A stretch of 64,000 nucleotides of DNA from Acetobacter nitrogenifigens DSM 23921 = NBRC 105050. GTDB lineage: Bacteria > Pseudomonadota > Alphaproteobacteria > Acetobacterales > Acetobacteraceae. The position numbers were made by a program, and so were the translations under genes. Positions 28,130-37,797 of the stretch are shown one piece after another (position 1 is the first letter of the stretch; every line of letters starts with the position of its first letter). The notes under the pieces were generated by a model, which made no database searches, was not told where the DNA came from, and saw nothing but the letters and a program-made list of their open reading frames with translations. The DNA lies in the NCBI RefSeq assembly GCF_000429165.1, contig NZ_AUBI01000011.1, positions 62,001-126,000 on the forward strand, written 5' to 3'.

Positions 28130-28615
28130 TCACCAACCAGAGTTATACGCGCCCATACCGGGATCCCAATTTCCCCAGGCTTGATTCCACGACGGGTTCC
28201 AGCCGCCCCAGCCGGGTCCATTCATGGGTCCCCAAGCTCCCCAATTCCAGCTGGCGTCCTGATATTCCCCGGCTGTCATCTCTTGCTCATCAGCCAGCAT
28301 TTTTTGCTGCCTGTATTGTTGATACTGAGAATATGCAGCTTGATCGCCTATATAAAGGCAATCGCATGCCGTGGGATCTGCATAAACGTAGAACACAGAA
28401 TTATTGCGTACCCGTCGAACGAAACGATGCGGCGGAAGACGGTTAAGCATTGCTTGTAGCTGTTGTGTGTCGGCAGGCCTGGCTGCAAATCCAGCGGCAG
28501 CGAGGTGATCTTCCTTGTGCAGGACGCGCTCTGTAGCACTTTCGCAAGAGGGCAGAAGCGCGAGTGCCGTGATGGCGGCGAGCGCGCGCGGCGCAAATGG
28601 TCTGGATGTCTTCAC
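28130..28615 (-). CDS. lipoprotein with Trp/Gly-rich C-terminus
   Basis: 161 residues. GTG start with AAGGAG nine bases upstream. Signal peptide and lipobox (ALALLPSC), then a region with Cys (DPTACDCLYIGDQAAY), a Gln/Tyr-rich helix (YSQYQQYRQQKML) and a C-terminal 40-residue tail holding nine Trp with Gly, Asn and Pro (for example WNWGAWGP, GWGGWNP). Probably outer-membrane or periplasmic. Family not recognised. The tail could bind carbohydrate or membrane surfaces, which is speculation. Confidence 0.72.
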   Translation of the reverse strand: MKTSRPFAPRALAAITALALLPSCESATERVLHKEDHLAAAGFAARPADTQQLQAMLNRLPPHRFVRRVRNNSVFYVYADPTACDCLYIGDQAAYSQYQQYRQQKMLADEQEMTAGEYQDASWNWGAWGPMNGPGWGGWNPSWNQAWGNWDPGMGAYNSGW

Positions 28616-29002
28616 TGAAAACTACTCCTTAAAATATGTAATTTAGATAATTATTTCCTTTTGAAAACCGTTGCAACGGTTGTATTTTTCTGGCGAAAAG
28701 TTTTCAAAAAAATCATTACACAAGCATTCAGAGAGATTGTCTTGTGTTATACAGATAAGAAGAAAAACATAAATATGTTAAAAGAAATCGAAAAATAGAT
28801 CCGGTCGCGGGAAGGATTATGCCGGATATCTCGCTTGTCTTACACATGACCACGCTACTCTGAGCGCTGTGGGTTGGAGAGAAACGCGGCCGCTCCGAGA
28901 ACAAATGAAACAACCTCCTGCAGTCTGGCGAACGGCAGATCGTGAGCAGCGCCGACAAATCAACCGCAAGAAAGTGGCAGACGCAGCGCGTTGATGGCCC
29001 AC
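28616..29002. other. 387-bp spacer
   Basis: AT-rich from 28616 to about 28800 (promoter of the Trp-rich lipoprotein), then GC-rich up to the mutL stop. No gene supported. Confidence 0.45.
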
Positions 29003-30847
29003 TCAATGCCTGCGAAACAATAACTCCAGATCGGCGCGCGTCAGCCGAACCCATGTCGGTCGCCCATGCGAGCATGTGCCCGCGCGCGGCGTCGCTTCCA
29101 TCTGACGCAGCAGCGCATTCATCTCCTCCATCCCCAGTGTGCGCCCCGCGCGGATGCTCCCGTGGCACGCCATGCGCGCGATGACGGCGTCCAGACGTCC
29201 ATCCAGCGCCGGTGTCTCTTCGATCGCCGCCAGATCGTCCGCGTCGAGTTCGTCTGCAAGATCGCGCAGCAGATCGACCGCAGACGCGCCCCGCAACAGA
29301 TCTGGAAGCGAACGGACCAGAATGGAGCCGCCGCCGAATCCCTCGACCTCGATCCCGACGCGCGCCAGAGCCGCCGCACGGGCCAGCACGGCCTCCGCCT
29401 GCCCGCGCGGAAGGTCAATCACGTCGGGGATGAGCAGCCGCTGGGCCCGCACCGCGCCGGACAGCAACTGTTCACGCAGCGCTTCGTGAGTCAGCCGCTC
29501 ATGAGCCGCGTGCTGGTCTACAAGGATCAGGCTGCCATCCGCCGTCACCGCCAGAATGTAGGTGTCGAGCACCTGTGCGACCGCCGCGCCAAGAGGAAAG
29601 TCCGCGGCGCTTTCCGTCGCCACGTTATCCTCGAACCGCGTGCGCAGAGAGGCTTCCGAGCTTGCGACAACCTGCGTGCTCGCCACCGACGCCGGTGGTT
29701 CCTGTGAAAACCGCCGCGCCTGCGGGGGCGTGTTGAGCGCCAGCGTCGCCTCTGCGAAGCCCGTGTTTCGAGCGGGCGTTTCGGGCGGATAGAACACGCG
29801 CTGCGGGCGGCTGGGCGCGAAGGACGGGCGAACGCCCACCACACCCGCCCCAAGCCCAAGCGCGCGCGTCAGCGTGCCGATGACGAGCGAGCGCGCTCCG
29901 GCTTCATCGGCGAAGCGAAGCTCGGTCTTCGCGGGATGAACGTTCACGTCCACCTGATCATACGGCACGGTCAGGCTGATCATCGCTACGGGATGCCGCC
30001 CCGACTCCATCACCCGGCGATAGGCGACGCGGATTGACGTGCGCAGCAGCGGATCGACCACAGGGCGTCCGTTGACCAGCATGAATTGCCCCGCCGTCGT
30101 CGGCCGGTGCACCGAAGGGCCGCAGGCGAAGCCTGTCAGGCGCATCGCTCCTCGCTCGCCCTCAAGCTCAAGCAGCCCGTCGGCGTCCTCTACGCCGAGC
30201 AACGCCGCTGCACGGGCAAGCGGCTCCTCCGGTGGGCGATCAAACACCGTGCGCCCGTCGACCTCCAGCATGAACGCGACATCGGGCGCGGCAAGCGCCA
30301 GGCGCCGCATAGCCGCCTCCGCGTGAGAGCCCTCGACCCGTGCGCTTTTCAGGAACTTCCGCCGCGCGGGCGTCGCGAAGAACATGTCCTCCACGACGAT
30401 CGTCGTTCCGGGCTCCCCCGCGCAGGGCTCCGGCGGAAAGATCACGCCGCCCTCCACCCGGATGCGCCACGCGCTGTCCGCGCCGCGCACGCGAGAGACG
30501 ATGTTCAGCCGCGCCGCCGCGCCGATGGACGGCAGCGCCTCCCCACGAAAGCCGAGCGTCGAGATACGCACCAGCGCTTCGTCCGTCAGCTTCGACGTGC
30601 AGTGCCGCTGCACCGCCAGCGCCAGCTCGTCCGGCGTCATGCCCAACCCGTCGTCGCTCACCACGATGCGGTCCGACCCGCCATTGGCGATCGAGATCCC
30701 GATCCGCCCCGCCCGTGCGTCGAGCGCGTTCTCGACCAGTTCCTTCAGCGCCGCCGCCGGGCGTTCGATCACTTCGCCCGCCGCAATGCGGTTGATCGTG
30801 GCTTCCGAGAGGCGACGCAGCGTGGGGCGGATCAGGGTGTCGGTCAT
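29003..30847 (-). CDS. mutL: DNA mismatch repair protein MutL
   Basis: 614 residues. GHKL ATPase that links MutS recognition to strand incision. Seen: INRIAAGEVIERPAAALKELVENALDA (motif I with catalytic Glu), DDGLGM (motif II), STLGFRGEALPSIGA (motif III), GTTIVVEDMFFATPARRKFL, DVNVHPAKTELRF, and the C-terminal dimerisation domain starting near residue 425 (AQVLDTYILAVTADGSLILVDQHAAHER). The C-terminal QHAAHER in place of an endonuclease DQHA-x2-E-x4-E pattern would need alignment before calling it nuclease-active. Confidence 0.96.
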   Translation of the reverse strand: MTDTLIRPTLRRLSEATINRIAAGEVIERPAAALKELVENALDARAGRIGISIANGGSDRIVVSDDGLGMTPDELALAVQRHCTSKLTDEALVRISTLGFRGEALPSIGAAARLNIVSRVRGADSAWRIRVEGGVIFPPEPCAGEPGTTIVVEDMFFATPARRKFLKSARVEGSHAEAAMRRLALAAPDVAFMLEVDGRTVFDRPPEEPLARAAALLGVEDADGLLELEGERGAMRLTGFACGPSVHRPTTAGQFMLVNGRPVVDPLLRTSIRVAYRRVMESGRHPVAMISLTVPYDQVDVNVHPAKTELRFADEAGARSLVIGTLTRALGLGAGVVGVRPSFAPSRPQRVFYPPETPARNTGFAEATLALNTPPQARRFSQEPPASVASTQVVASSEASLRTRFEDNVATESAADFPLGAAVAQVLDTYILAVTADGSLILVDQHAAHERLTHEALREQLLSGAVRAQRLLIPDVIDLPRGQAEAVLARAAALARVGIEVEGFGGGSILVRSLPDLLRGASAVDLLRDLADELDADDLAAIEETPALDGRLDAVIARMACHGSIRAGRTLGMEEMNALLRQMEATPRAGTCSHGRPTWVRLTRADLELLFRRH

Positions 30848-30915
30848 GGCGGCCCCATGATAGCGCGCTTGCGCCGCGCTTTACACAGCCCCCGCCCCGG
30901 CGGCAGAACAGGGCC

Positions 30916-31404
30916 ATGACACGCATCTTCATCGACGCCGACGCCTGCCCCGTAAAGGACGAGGTCTACCGCGTCGCCGTGCGCTACAACCTTGGCGTTT
31001 TCGTCGTCTCGAACCGGCTGATCGCCGTTCCCGACCAGCCGGGCATCGAGCGCATCGTCGTCGACGCAGGTCCCGACGTCGCCGACGACTGGATCGCCGA
31101 GCGCGCAGGCGCGGGCGACGTGGTGATCACCGCCGACATACCCCTCGCCGCGCGCTGCGTCGCGAACAAGGCCAGCGTGCTGGAGCCCAAGGGCCGCGAA
31201 CTGGACGGAGACGCCATCGGCATGGCGCTGGCGGTGCGTAATCTGATGGACGACCTGCGCTCGACCGGGACAATCACGACAGGCAGCGCGCCGTTTTCCA
31301 AGGCGGACCGTTCTACGTTTCTGTCGGCGCTGGACCGGATCGTGGTGCGGCTGCGGAAATCTGTTCGGGTGACGCCGCCTCGGCCGCCAGCAGGGGGCTG
31401 GTGA
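30916..31404 (+). CDS. YaiI/YqxD family protein (DUF188, UPF0178)
   Basis: 162-residue PIN-like-fold protein of unknown function. Seen: RIFIDADACPVKDEVYRVA at the start, VDAGPDVADDWIAERAGAGDVVITADIPLAARCVANKASVLEPKGRELDG in the middle, DLRSTGTITTGSAPFSKADRSTFL at the end; these are the conserved blocks of the family, with acidic residues arranged as in PIN nucleases. Divergent from mutL across 68 bases. Confidence 0.92.
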   Translation: MTRIFIDADACPVKDEVYRVAVRYNLGVFVVSNRLIAVPDQPGIERIVVDAGPDVADDWIAERAGAGDVVITADIPLAARCVANKASVLEPKGRELDGDAIGMALAVRNLMDDLRSTGTITTGSAPFSKADRSTFLSALDRIVVRLRKSVRVTPPRPPAGGW

Positions 31405-31553
31405 GGTTTTTCGATTTTTATATTATTGAGAATTTCTTTCTTGCGAATGGAGCATAGAACCATCTCAGGTTAGACGCCGCCCTTATCATCGCGTTGGATT
31501 CTGCCGCGTCTTGGCAGAAAGTGTTCACGAGATGACTGAAGCCTTCGGATATG

Positions 31554-31952
31554 TCACCCGCGGTATGTTCTTGAGCGTAAAGTAGACGGGAGCATATCGC
31601 CGATAGCTTCCTTGGGGATGATGATCCAGGAGTTTACACTGCTGTGCAAAAGCAGACCGTCAGCGTCGTCGAACCTTGTCGTCATTGATAACGCGTCCCT
31701 GAAGGGAATACCGCCGAACGGGCGTATTAGTTTATCGTTCGTATTGGTAGTAAAAAATAATGTCATCTTTCCCTGATCTACTGTGGCGGTGCTGATCTCA
31801 AGCCTGCCGTCCAGACCGGCTTCCTGAAGATTGGCAGATTCGAAATTCGCCGCATTGGGGATGTTAAAGAACACTTCTTCATCAAGGAAATTTTGTAAAT
31901 CTGAGAAGTTTTTTTCACTGTTTTCGTCTTTTACATAATCGTCAAACGTCAT
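31554..31952 (-). CDS. hypothetical protein, possibly SseB-like
   Basis: 132 residues, acidic, no signal peptide. MTLFFTTNTNDKLIRPFGGIPFRDAL and DGLLLHSSVNSWIIIPKEAI resemble the order of SseB N-terminal domains (a value-reading strand, then a 'sets value' loop, then G-h-h-h-N-x-x-x-x-W-x-I). The match is weak and by eye only. Gene is AT-rich compared with mutL. It is divergent from the DUF2806 gene and may have arrived with it. Confidence 0.6.
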   Translation of the reverse strand: MTFDDYVKDENSEKNFSDLQNFLDEEVFFNIPNAANFESANLQEAGLDGRLEISTATVDQGKMTLFFTTNTNDKLIRPFGGIPFRDALSMTTRFDDADGLLLHSSVNSWIIIPKEAIGDMLPSTLRSRTYRG

Positions 31953-32132
31953 TTTTTCTTCTGACTCATGTTGATAGATCGATTTCCAAAATATTTCATG
32001 TGATGGCGCAAATGAATAACGTCATACACATAGATTGTTTGCCCCTTTAAATTTTGCCTATCATTGTACAGTCTGTGGGGGCACGTGACTCGCCTCCTTT
32101 GCCGGTGGGCTTGTTCAGCTGGGAGTAATACC

Positions 32133-33149
32133 GTGACTATAGATTTTACCGCTGCATTAACTGGATATGTTGCCGGTAATCTGCCTTCTGTATGGCATGC
32201 AGTGCCCAATGGTGTCAAAGTTCGATTGGAACAAGGATTTGATCGTCTTACGGGTAAAGTTACTCGCCGATGGGACCGCGAAAATAAGTCCAGAGATGCC
32301 GATGTTGATGATGGCATCAAAAGAGCCGGAAATAAATCCGACGCGCAAAAAGAGGTCCTGAAGCTTTTAGTGCCTGATGTTGCGAAAAAAATATCTGCTG
32401 ACCCTGTATTGTTGGAACGTGCGACGCTAGAAATGATGGGAAATGCCTATATAAATCAAGAAAATAGAGAGTCTGTCGCTGAGGTGGCGCTTAAAGATGT
32501 CGTCGATAAACACGACGATCACTCTGAGTCGAGCGAACCTCAGGACGAAGATTGGCTTAATATATTTTCGTCGTATGCTGAAAAAGCAAGTACCGAAAGA
32601 ACGCGTCAACTTTGGGGACGTATTCTTTCAGGAGAAGTGAGGCATCAGGGTAGATTTTCACTGTCGACTTTACGTATATTATCAGAAATAGACAAAAAAA
32701 TCGCAAATAATTTTTCAGAACATGCATGTTTATTTTTTTCAAATGGATCTTTGCCGTATTCAATAGAAAAAATAAATGAAAATGAAATTGATTTTATTGG
32801 CATGCAAGAGTGTGGAATTATAGACTCCTTATCTACAAATAGAAAAACAAATTTTACTCCAGACATGGATTTAACATGTTCTATTTCTATGGACAATATT
32901 TTAATAAATATTTTGTTTAGAGCAAAAATAACAGCGCACATTAACACTATTTTCTTAACGAAATCAGGGTGCGAATTGTGTCATTTAATCGATGCTGTGC
33001 CAAATATACAACGCCAAGCTCAAGCAGTTAGTGAGGCTATAAAAGAAAATCATATTATATCAAAATGCTCTATATTTGAAATTAAACAGGTAAAGACTAA
33101 TGGTTTTGTGGATTATTTCACACCAGCCATCATTGATTGGGAAAAATAA
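32133..33149 (+). CDS. DUF2806 domain protein
   Basis: 338 residues. The central part, QENRESVAEVAL then DEDWLNIFSSYAEKASTERTRQLWGRILSGEVRHQGRFSLSTLRILSEI, is the DUF2806 core (Q-E-N-x-E-x-h, D-W-x-x-x-F, L-W-x-x-I-L-x-G-E, x-G-x-F-S-L-x-T-L). Function of the family is unknown. Start GTG 32133 follows GGGAG at good spacing; the frame opens upstream to TTG 32064. The N-terminal 40 residues are mildly hydrophobic. Strongly AT-rich, most so in the second half, which points to horizontal origin. Confidence 0.8.
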   Translation: MTIDFTAALTGYVAGNLPSVWHAVPNGVKVRLEQGFDRLTGKVTRRWDRENKSRDADVDDGIKRAGNKSDAQKEVLKLLVPDVAKKISADPVLLERATLEMMGNAYINQENRESVAEVALKDVVDKHDDHSESSEPQDEDWLNIFSSYAEKASTERTRQLWGRILSGEVRHQGRFSLSTLRILSEIDKKIANNFSEHACLFFSNGSLPYSIEKINENEIDFIGMQECGIIDSLSTNRKTNFTPDMDLTCSISMDNILINILFRAKITAHINTIFLTKSGCELCHLIDAVPNIQRQAQAVSEAIKENHIISKCSIFEIKQVKTNGFVDYFTPAIIDWEK

Positions 33150-33402
33150 GAGCTAAATCGGAAGAAAAATTTTCGAGCTTTCTATGCTCATTTCGGGTGG
33201 TCGGAGGCAAGTAAATAGATTGTCGAGCTCTATAACATGAACCGATTGGCAGGGCCTTTACCGAAGACGATCAGACTTTAGGGAACGTTTCTGCGAACTT
33301 CACAGGAGATATCTTCATGGATATTTATAATGATTATTAAACGGACGTGAGAGAGATCGCAGGGCGACCATTACGAAAACATTTTCTAATTACGTCACTG
33401 CA

Positions 33403-34173
33403 CTATCCCAACTCCACCAAAACCGGCACATGATCCGAAGGCTGCGGCTTCGCCCGCTCCTCCCGATCTGGCGCAGCGGATACCAGTCGCTCCGCCACGC
33501 GGGGCGACAGCAGCGCATGGTCGATCCGTATGCCCAGATCGCGGTTCCACGCCCCGGCCTGATAGTCCCAGAACGTGTAGCAGTTCTCGTCAGGGTGCAG
33601 CGCCCGCACGGCGTCGGTCAGGCCAAGCCATAGCAGGCGGCGGAACGCGGCGCGGCTTTCGGGGCGCACCAGCGCGTCCGTCGCACTCAGCGCGCCGGGG
33701 GCAAGGTCGCGTTCGGTGGGGCACACATTGTAATCGCCCGCGAACAGGAAGTCCGCGTCGGCGCGCAGCAGCGTCTCCGCCCGGCGGGCGAGGGCGTCAA
33801 AGAATTCCAGCTTGTTCTGAAAGCCTGCTTCGCCGCCCGAATTGCCATTGGTCAGGTAGAGATTGCCTATGATCAGGCCATCGGCCTCGACCTCGATATA
33901 GCGCGCGGGCGGCTCCGGGTCGGACAGGCCCGGCAGCTTCGTTTCGCGCAGTTCGACAGGGCGGCGGGAGAGCACGGCGACGCCGTTATACGATTTCTGG
34001 CCGACGACATGCGCCGTATAACCCAGCGCCTTGAACGTCTCCGCCGGGAACTGGTGCGCCTCGCACTTGATCTCCTGCAACAGCAGGACATCGGGCTGGA
34101 CCCGTTCCAGCCAGTCCGCGACCAGAGCCTGACGCTGGCGGACTGAATTGACGTTCCAGGTGGCGATCTTCAT
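33403..34173 (-). CDS. xthA: exodeoxyribonuclease III
   Basis: 256 residues. Mg-dependent AP endonuclease/3'-5' exonuclease of base excision repair. Seen: MKIATWNVNSVRQR, LLLQEIKC (catalytic Glu), GYNGVAVLS-type segment (KSYNGVAVLSRR), GNLYLTNGN, FAGDYNVCPTERDL (D-x-N), YTFWDYQAGAWNRDLGIRIDHALLS and PSDHVPVLVEL (D-H catalytic pair). In many alphaproteobacteria xthA, erpA and dgt are neighbours; here dgt lies 9 kb away. Confidence 0.96.
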   Translation of the reverse strand: MKIATWNVNSVRQRQALVADWLERVQPDVLLLQEIKCEAHQFPAETFKALGYTAHVVGQKSYNGVAVLSRRPVELRETKLPGLSDPEPPARYIEVEADGLIIGNLYLTNGNSGGEAGFQNKLEFFDALARRAETLLRADADFLFAGDYNVCPTERDLAPGALSATDALVRPESRAAFRRLLWLGLTDAVRALHPDENCYTFWDYQAGAWNRDLGIRIDHALLSPRVAERLVSAAPDREERAKPQPSDHVPVLVELG

Positions 34174-34301
34174 GGCGGCTCGTTTCAGGCGGCGGCTCCG
34201 GGGAGCCGGTGGGTCGTCGCCGTGGCGACCGCGATCCGCCCGCCCAAGGCCCGACAGCGATGGCAGCGCGCCGCCGTCCCGTCAACCCGAAGCGGGGCGG
34301 T

Positions 34302-34670
34302 TCAGCCCGCCAGAGAGAAGCTGGTGCCGCAGCCGCAGGACGTGGCCGCGTTGGGGTTTTTGACCGAGAAATGCGCGCCCATCAGCTTGTCGGTGAAGTC
34401 CAGCTCCGCGCCCGCAAGCAGGTCGAGGCTCGCCGGATCGACTGTCACGCGCACGCCCTGCTTCTCGATCACCACGTCGTCGGCGGCGATCTCCGGGTCG
34501 ATGCGGAATTCATACTGGAACCCGTTGCATCCCCCGGCCGACACTGCGACGCGCAACGCGGTCTGCGCCGCGTCGTCGCCGCGTTTGGCGATGATCTCGG
34601 CAATGCGCCGCGCTGCGGCGTCCGAGACGGAGAACTGCGCGGGGGCGAGGGTCTGATCTGCCTGGGTCAT
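34302..34670 (-). CDS. erpA: iron-sulfur cluster insertion protein ErpA (HesB/IscA family)
   Basis: 122-residue A-type carrier that delivers Fe-S clusters to apoproteins. The three cluster ligands are visible: SAGGCNGFQY and the C-terminal SCGCGTSF (C-x-C). ISDAAA-type N-terminal block (VSDAAARRIAEII) also fits. Upstream of xthA on the same strand with a 128-base spacer. Confidence 0.93.
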   Translation of the reverse strand: MTQADQTLAPAQFSVSDAAARRIAEIIAKRGDDAAQTALRVAVSAGGCNGFQYEFRIDPEIAADDVVIEKQGVRVTVDPASLDLLAGAELDFTDKLMGAHFSVKNPNAATSCGCGTSFSLAG

Positions 34671-34844
34671 GGCTGGATAATGGGGTGTCGCATGGCCGTT
34701 GGGAAGGGTCGGGACACGGGGATTTTACGCCCGCCGCAATCCAGCCCTCCCGGCCTGTCGCGCCAGATGCGATTTGGCCGATGGCCGCGATGGCGGTAAT
34801 CGGGTCTGCGACTTCCGCCAGCGCCCTGATCCGATGAGCCCCGC

Positions 34845-36104
34845 ATGACCGCATCTTCCCCTTCCGACGCACGCGATGCGGACCTCGCCGCCCAGTACGA
34901 GGCCTATCCCTATCCCGAGCGCAACCCGCGTGATGAGGCGAAGCGCCTGCTGATCGGCAGCCCGAGCCATTTGCGGGAGATCGACTACTGGGTCTTCGGC
35001 GCGCGCCGCCCCGCGAGCGCGCCGTTGCGCGCACTTGTCGCCGGATGCGGCACGGGGGACGGCGCGATCATGCTGGCGACGCACATGGCGCGGGCGGAGC
35101 GTGTGGGGGAGGTCGTGTGCGTGGACCGTTCCGCCCATGCGCTCGGGATCGCGAAGGCGCGTGCGGAGGCGCGAGAACTGGGCAATATCCGCTTCGTGCA
35201 GGGCTCGCTGACGGAGATCGACGACCTTGCTCTGGGCGTATTCGATTATATCGACTGCTGCGGCGTGCTGCATCATCTGCCGAACCCGTCGGCTGCGCTG
35301 AAGGGGCTTGAGCGCTATCTGGCGCCCGGTGGCGGCATGGGGTTGATGGTGTATGCGCCCTATGGCCGGACCGGCGTCTATATGATGCAGGAGGCGCTGG
35401 AGATTCTGGCGCCGTTTTCGGAGGTTCCGGCGAAGCGTCTGGAGACGACGAAGCGCGTCATGCAGAACCTGCCCGCCACGGCGTGGCTGCGCCAGAACGG
35501 CAATTTCGGCGATCACCTGACCGGCGGGGACGCCGGGCTTTACGACCTGCTGCTGAACCCGCGCGACCGGGCCTACACGATCGGCGGGTTTCTCGATCTG
35601 CTGGACGAAGCGGGGCTGGAGCCCTCCTGCCTGATGGAGCCCGCGCGGTATGACCCGTCGCTGTTCCTGCCGAACCCGAAACTGCGGGCGCGGCTCGACG
35701 ACCTGTCATGGCGGGAGCGGGCGAGCGTTGCTGAGGCGCTGACCGGCAACATGGCCACGCATGTCGCCTATGTGACGCGTAAAGGCGCGCGCGTGGCGCC
35801 GCCTGATTGCTGCGATCCTGCTTCCGTGCCGGTTATGCGGGAGATACCGGGCGTGGAACTGGTGAAGCAGATGCGCCCTGACGGCGTGCTGCCGTTCGCG
35901 TTCGGCACATTGACCGTTCCTGTTGCGCTGCCGCCGCTGGCGCGCAGGATTCTGCCGCTGATCGACGGACGGCGCACGGTGGGGGATCTGGCGGCGGCGA
36001 TGGCGGGAAGCGGCATATCTGAAGAAAAATTCTACAGGATATGGAAAGAGTGTTTCAAATCTCTTGAGGCCCTTAATCGCGTGCTGCTTCGGCCGTCGAC
36101 GTAG
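34845..36104 (+). CDS. class I SAM-dependent methyltransferase with PqqD-like C-terminal domain
   Basis: 419 residues. N-terminal QYEAYPYPERNPRDE is typical of a methyltransferase group that precedes the Rossmann domain; motif I is LVAGCGTGDG, followed by VCVDRS (acidic end of strand 2) and YIDCCGVLHHLPNPSAAL (motif IV/post). The C-terminal 60 residues (ILPLIDGRRTVGDLAAAMAGSGIS...) look like a PqqD/winged-helix peptide-binding fold. Substrate unknown; the PqqD-like part suggests a peptide or protein substrate, but this is inference. Confidence 0.82.
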   Translation: MTASSPSDARDADLAAQYEAYPYPERNPRDEAKRLLIGSPSHLREIDYWVFGARRPASAPLRALVAGCGTGDGAIMLATHMARAERVGEVVCVDRSAHALGIAKARAEARELGNIRFVQGSLTEIDDLALGVFDYIDCCGVLHHLPNPSAALKGLERYLAPGGGMGLMVYAPYGRTGVYMMQEALEILAPFSEVPAKRLETTKRVMQNLPATAWLRQNGNFGDHLTGGDAGLYDLLLNPRDRAYTIGGFLDLLDEAGLEPSCLMEPARYDPSLFLPNPKLRARLDDLSWRERASVAEALTGNMATHVAYVTRKGARVAPPDCCDPASVPVMREIPGVELVKQMRPDGVLPFAFGTLTVPVALPPLARRILPLIDGRRTVGDLAAAMAGSGISEEKFYRIWKECFKSLEALNRVLLRPST

Positions 36105-36328
36105 AAGGTCGGTGGAGGCTGTCGAGGCGGTGTTGAAACTGCGTTCGCAAACGCTCAAATGTAGCTGCAGTGTGTACCCGAGCGGGGTGGATGCCGTTCC
36201 TTTCCGCACAGGGAACCTCTCTACGCGTTGACTCTACCCGAACGGACCAGGTGTTCGTTCGCTATTTTTGTCCAAGAAGATTATGATTCATTTTTGAATG
36301 ATTGCTTTAATTTCTCGGCGTATAAAAA

Positions 36329-37432
36329 TCATCTCTTTCTGCGTAAAAAATTGAATGCATTGCGCAGCGGCGCGGTCAGTTTCCACGATGAAGACGCGCG
36401 TATGATGTCAATATCCTGTCTGGCTTGGAGCAATTCCTGCGCCAACCGTTCTTCGCGCGCACTACTATAAGGCTGTGCGTCCTGCTTTTTCACGCCCTCC
36501 AGCGTAGATCCCGCGCAAATGACCCGTCTGGTTTCGGAATTCAGCTCGGTGCAAAAGTTCTGCCGCAGCATATCTGGAACCGATGAAAATAGAAAATCAT
36601 CCACCTGCATCGCGCCAAATTCGGCTTTGGCGTCTTCTGGCAGACCGTTCTTCCACTCCTCCATCTGCCAGCGCAGGGCGTGCAAGGGATGAAAATGCTC
36701 CGGCACGCTGCTCTGCGCGATATCAAACCACTTCTCAAAAAGACTGATATTTCCTTCAGGGGTGGCGTTGAAATAATGTGATGGATATCCGTGCACAGGC
36801 TGCAGGAATGGGTAATCGATCCGCACGATGCCGCCGGGCTTGAGCACGCGACAGATTTCCGCAGCCACTTCCCAAGGATGTCTTGTATGCTCCAGCGTTG
36901 CTGCGCAGAGCACAAAATCAAATTGAGCGTCGGCGAATGGAAGGTTTTCCCCAACGCACACGACATCGGTGCTCAGGGCGGGGAACACGTCCACGTTCAC
37001 CATCTGCTCGGTGACGGTGTCGCGTAACCCGGCTCCGACATCCAGAAACATCCAGTCGGGGTGCTGTTTTTGCAGGCCGGAGATATAGTCGCCGTAATTA
37101 TGGGCGGAAATCGGCGGAAAGGGCGGAATATGGAATTCCTGTTTTATGGCGTCTGTCATGTAATTGGCGGGCTGGCCATGTGCGCGTGGCGTAGTCGGCT
37201 CTTCGCGAAAGGCGATGCGGTTGAGCTTGCGTTCCCGTATCATGCCAACAGCGTCCGGGTCCGCCGCTTGCATGCGCCCTTCGTGCTGGCCATGCCGGGC
37301 GTAATGTTGGGCGGCGGGAAGCCCGCAAGAGACTATATCCGGATTGGCCTGCCAGTAGGCCAGATCATCTTCTGGAGTGTTGAAAACCGGTTTTTTGATC
37401 GTGGGCACTTCATTATAGGAACGGTTTGACAT
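36329..37432 (-). CDS. class I SAM-dependent methyltransferase, cell-surface glycan type
   Basis: 367 residues. N-terminal region has the AAQHYARHGQHEGRM segment, the repeat (h-Y-x-x-H-G-x-x-E-G-R) found in polysaccharide-linked methyl- and glycosyltransferases. The methyltransferase core follows: DWMFLDVGAGLRDT (motif I), LPFADAQFDFVLCAATLEHTRHPWEVAAEICRVLKPGGIVRIDYPFLQPVHGYP. A C-terminal coiled-coil ends SSSWKLTAPLRNAFNFLRRKR, common in glycan-modifying enzymes. Start 37432 has GAGG upstream. Likely modifies surface polysaccharide. Confidence 0.82.
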   Translation of the reverse strand: MSNRSYNEVPTIKKPVFNTPEDDLAYWQANPDIVSCGLPAAQHYARHGQHEGRMQAADPDAVGMIRERKLNRIAFREEPTTPRAHGQPANYMTDAIKQEFHIPPFPPISAHNYGDYISGLQKQHPDWMFLDVGAGLRDTVTEQMVNVDVFPALSTDVVCVGENLPFADAQFDFVLCAATLEHTRHPWEVAAEICRVLKPGGIVRIDYPFLQPVHGYPSHYFNATPEGNISLFEKWFDIAQSSVPEHFHPLHALRWQMEEWKNGLPEDAKAEFGAMQVDDFLFSSVPDMLRQNFCTELNSETRRVICAGSTLEGVKKQDAQPYSSAREERLAQELLQARQDIDIIRASSSWKLTAPLRNAFNFLRRKR

Positions 37433-37797
37433 CCATTCTACCTCTTTAGACGTGCGCACTACAGTTTCGTTTTTCTGCCTGATCCGCTCTACTTAGCACA
37501 CCATTGCAAAATGCTAAGGGGTTCGCCGCAATGTGCCTGCGCACTTCTCGGCGCGCCTCACATTTCGGGAAGTTGGCGTCGGTTGAAATCATCTTCGTTG
37601 CCGAGGGCGGCTTTATTTGATGAAGATTCTGTATTCCAGCGACGTGATTAGGCCGGAAAGGCTCGACGTATGATTCCATGCGTGGCGGCCATGCCGGAAA
37701 GTGATGCGCTCGATCCGTGTGAAAGTCTGAAGCGTGTCGCGCCATCGCCTGACGTATCGTGAGGTGTGCGGAGATCTTGAGCAGTAGCCTTTATTCG
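37433..37797. other. 365-bp spacer
   Basis: Between the glycan methyltransferase start and the FUSC gene end. No supported gene or terminator; part must hold the methyltransferase promoter. Confidence 0.4.
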
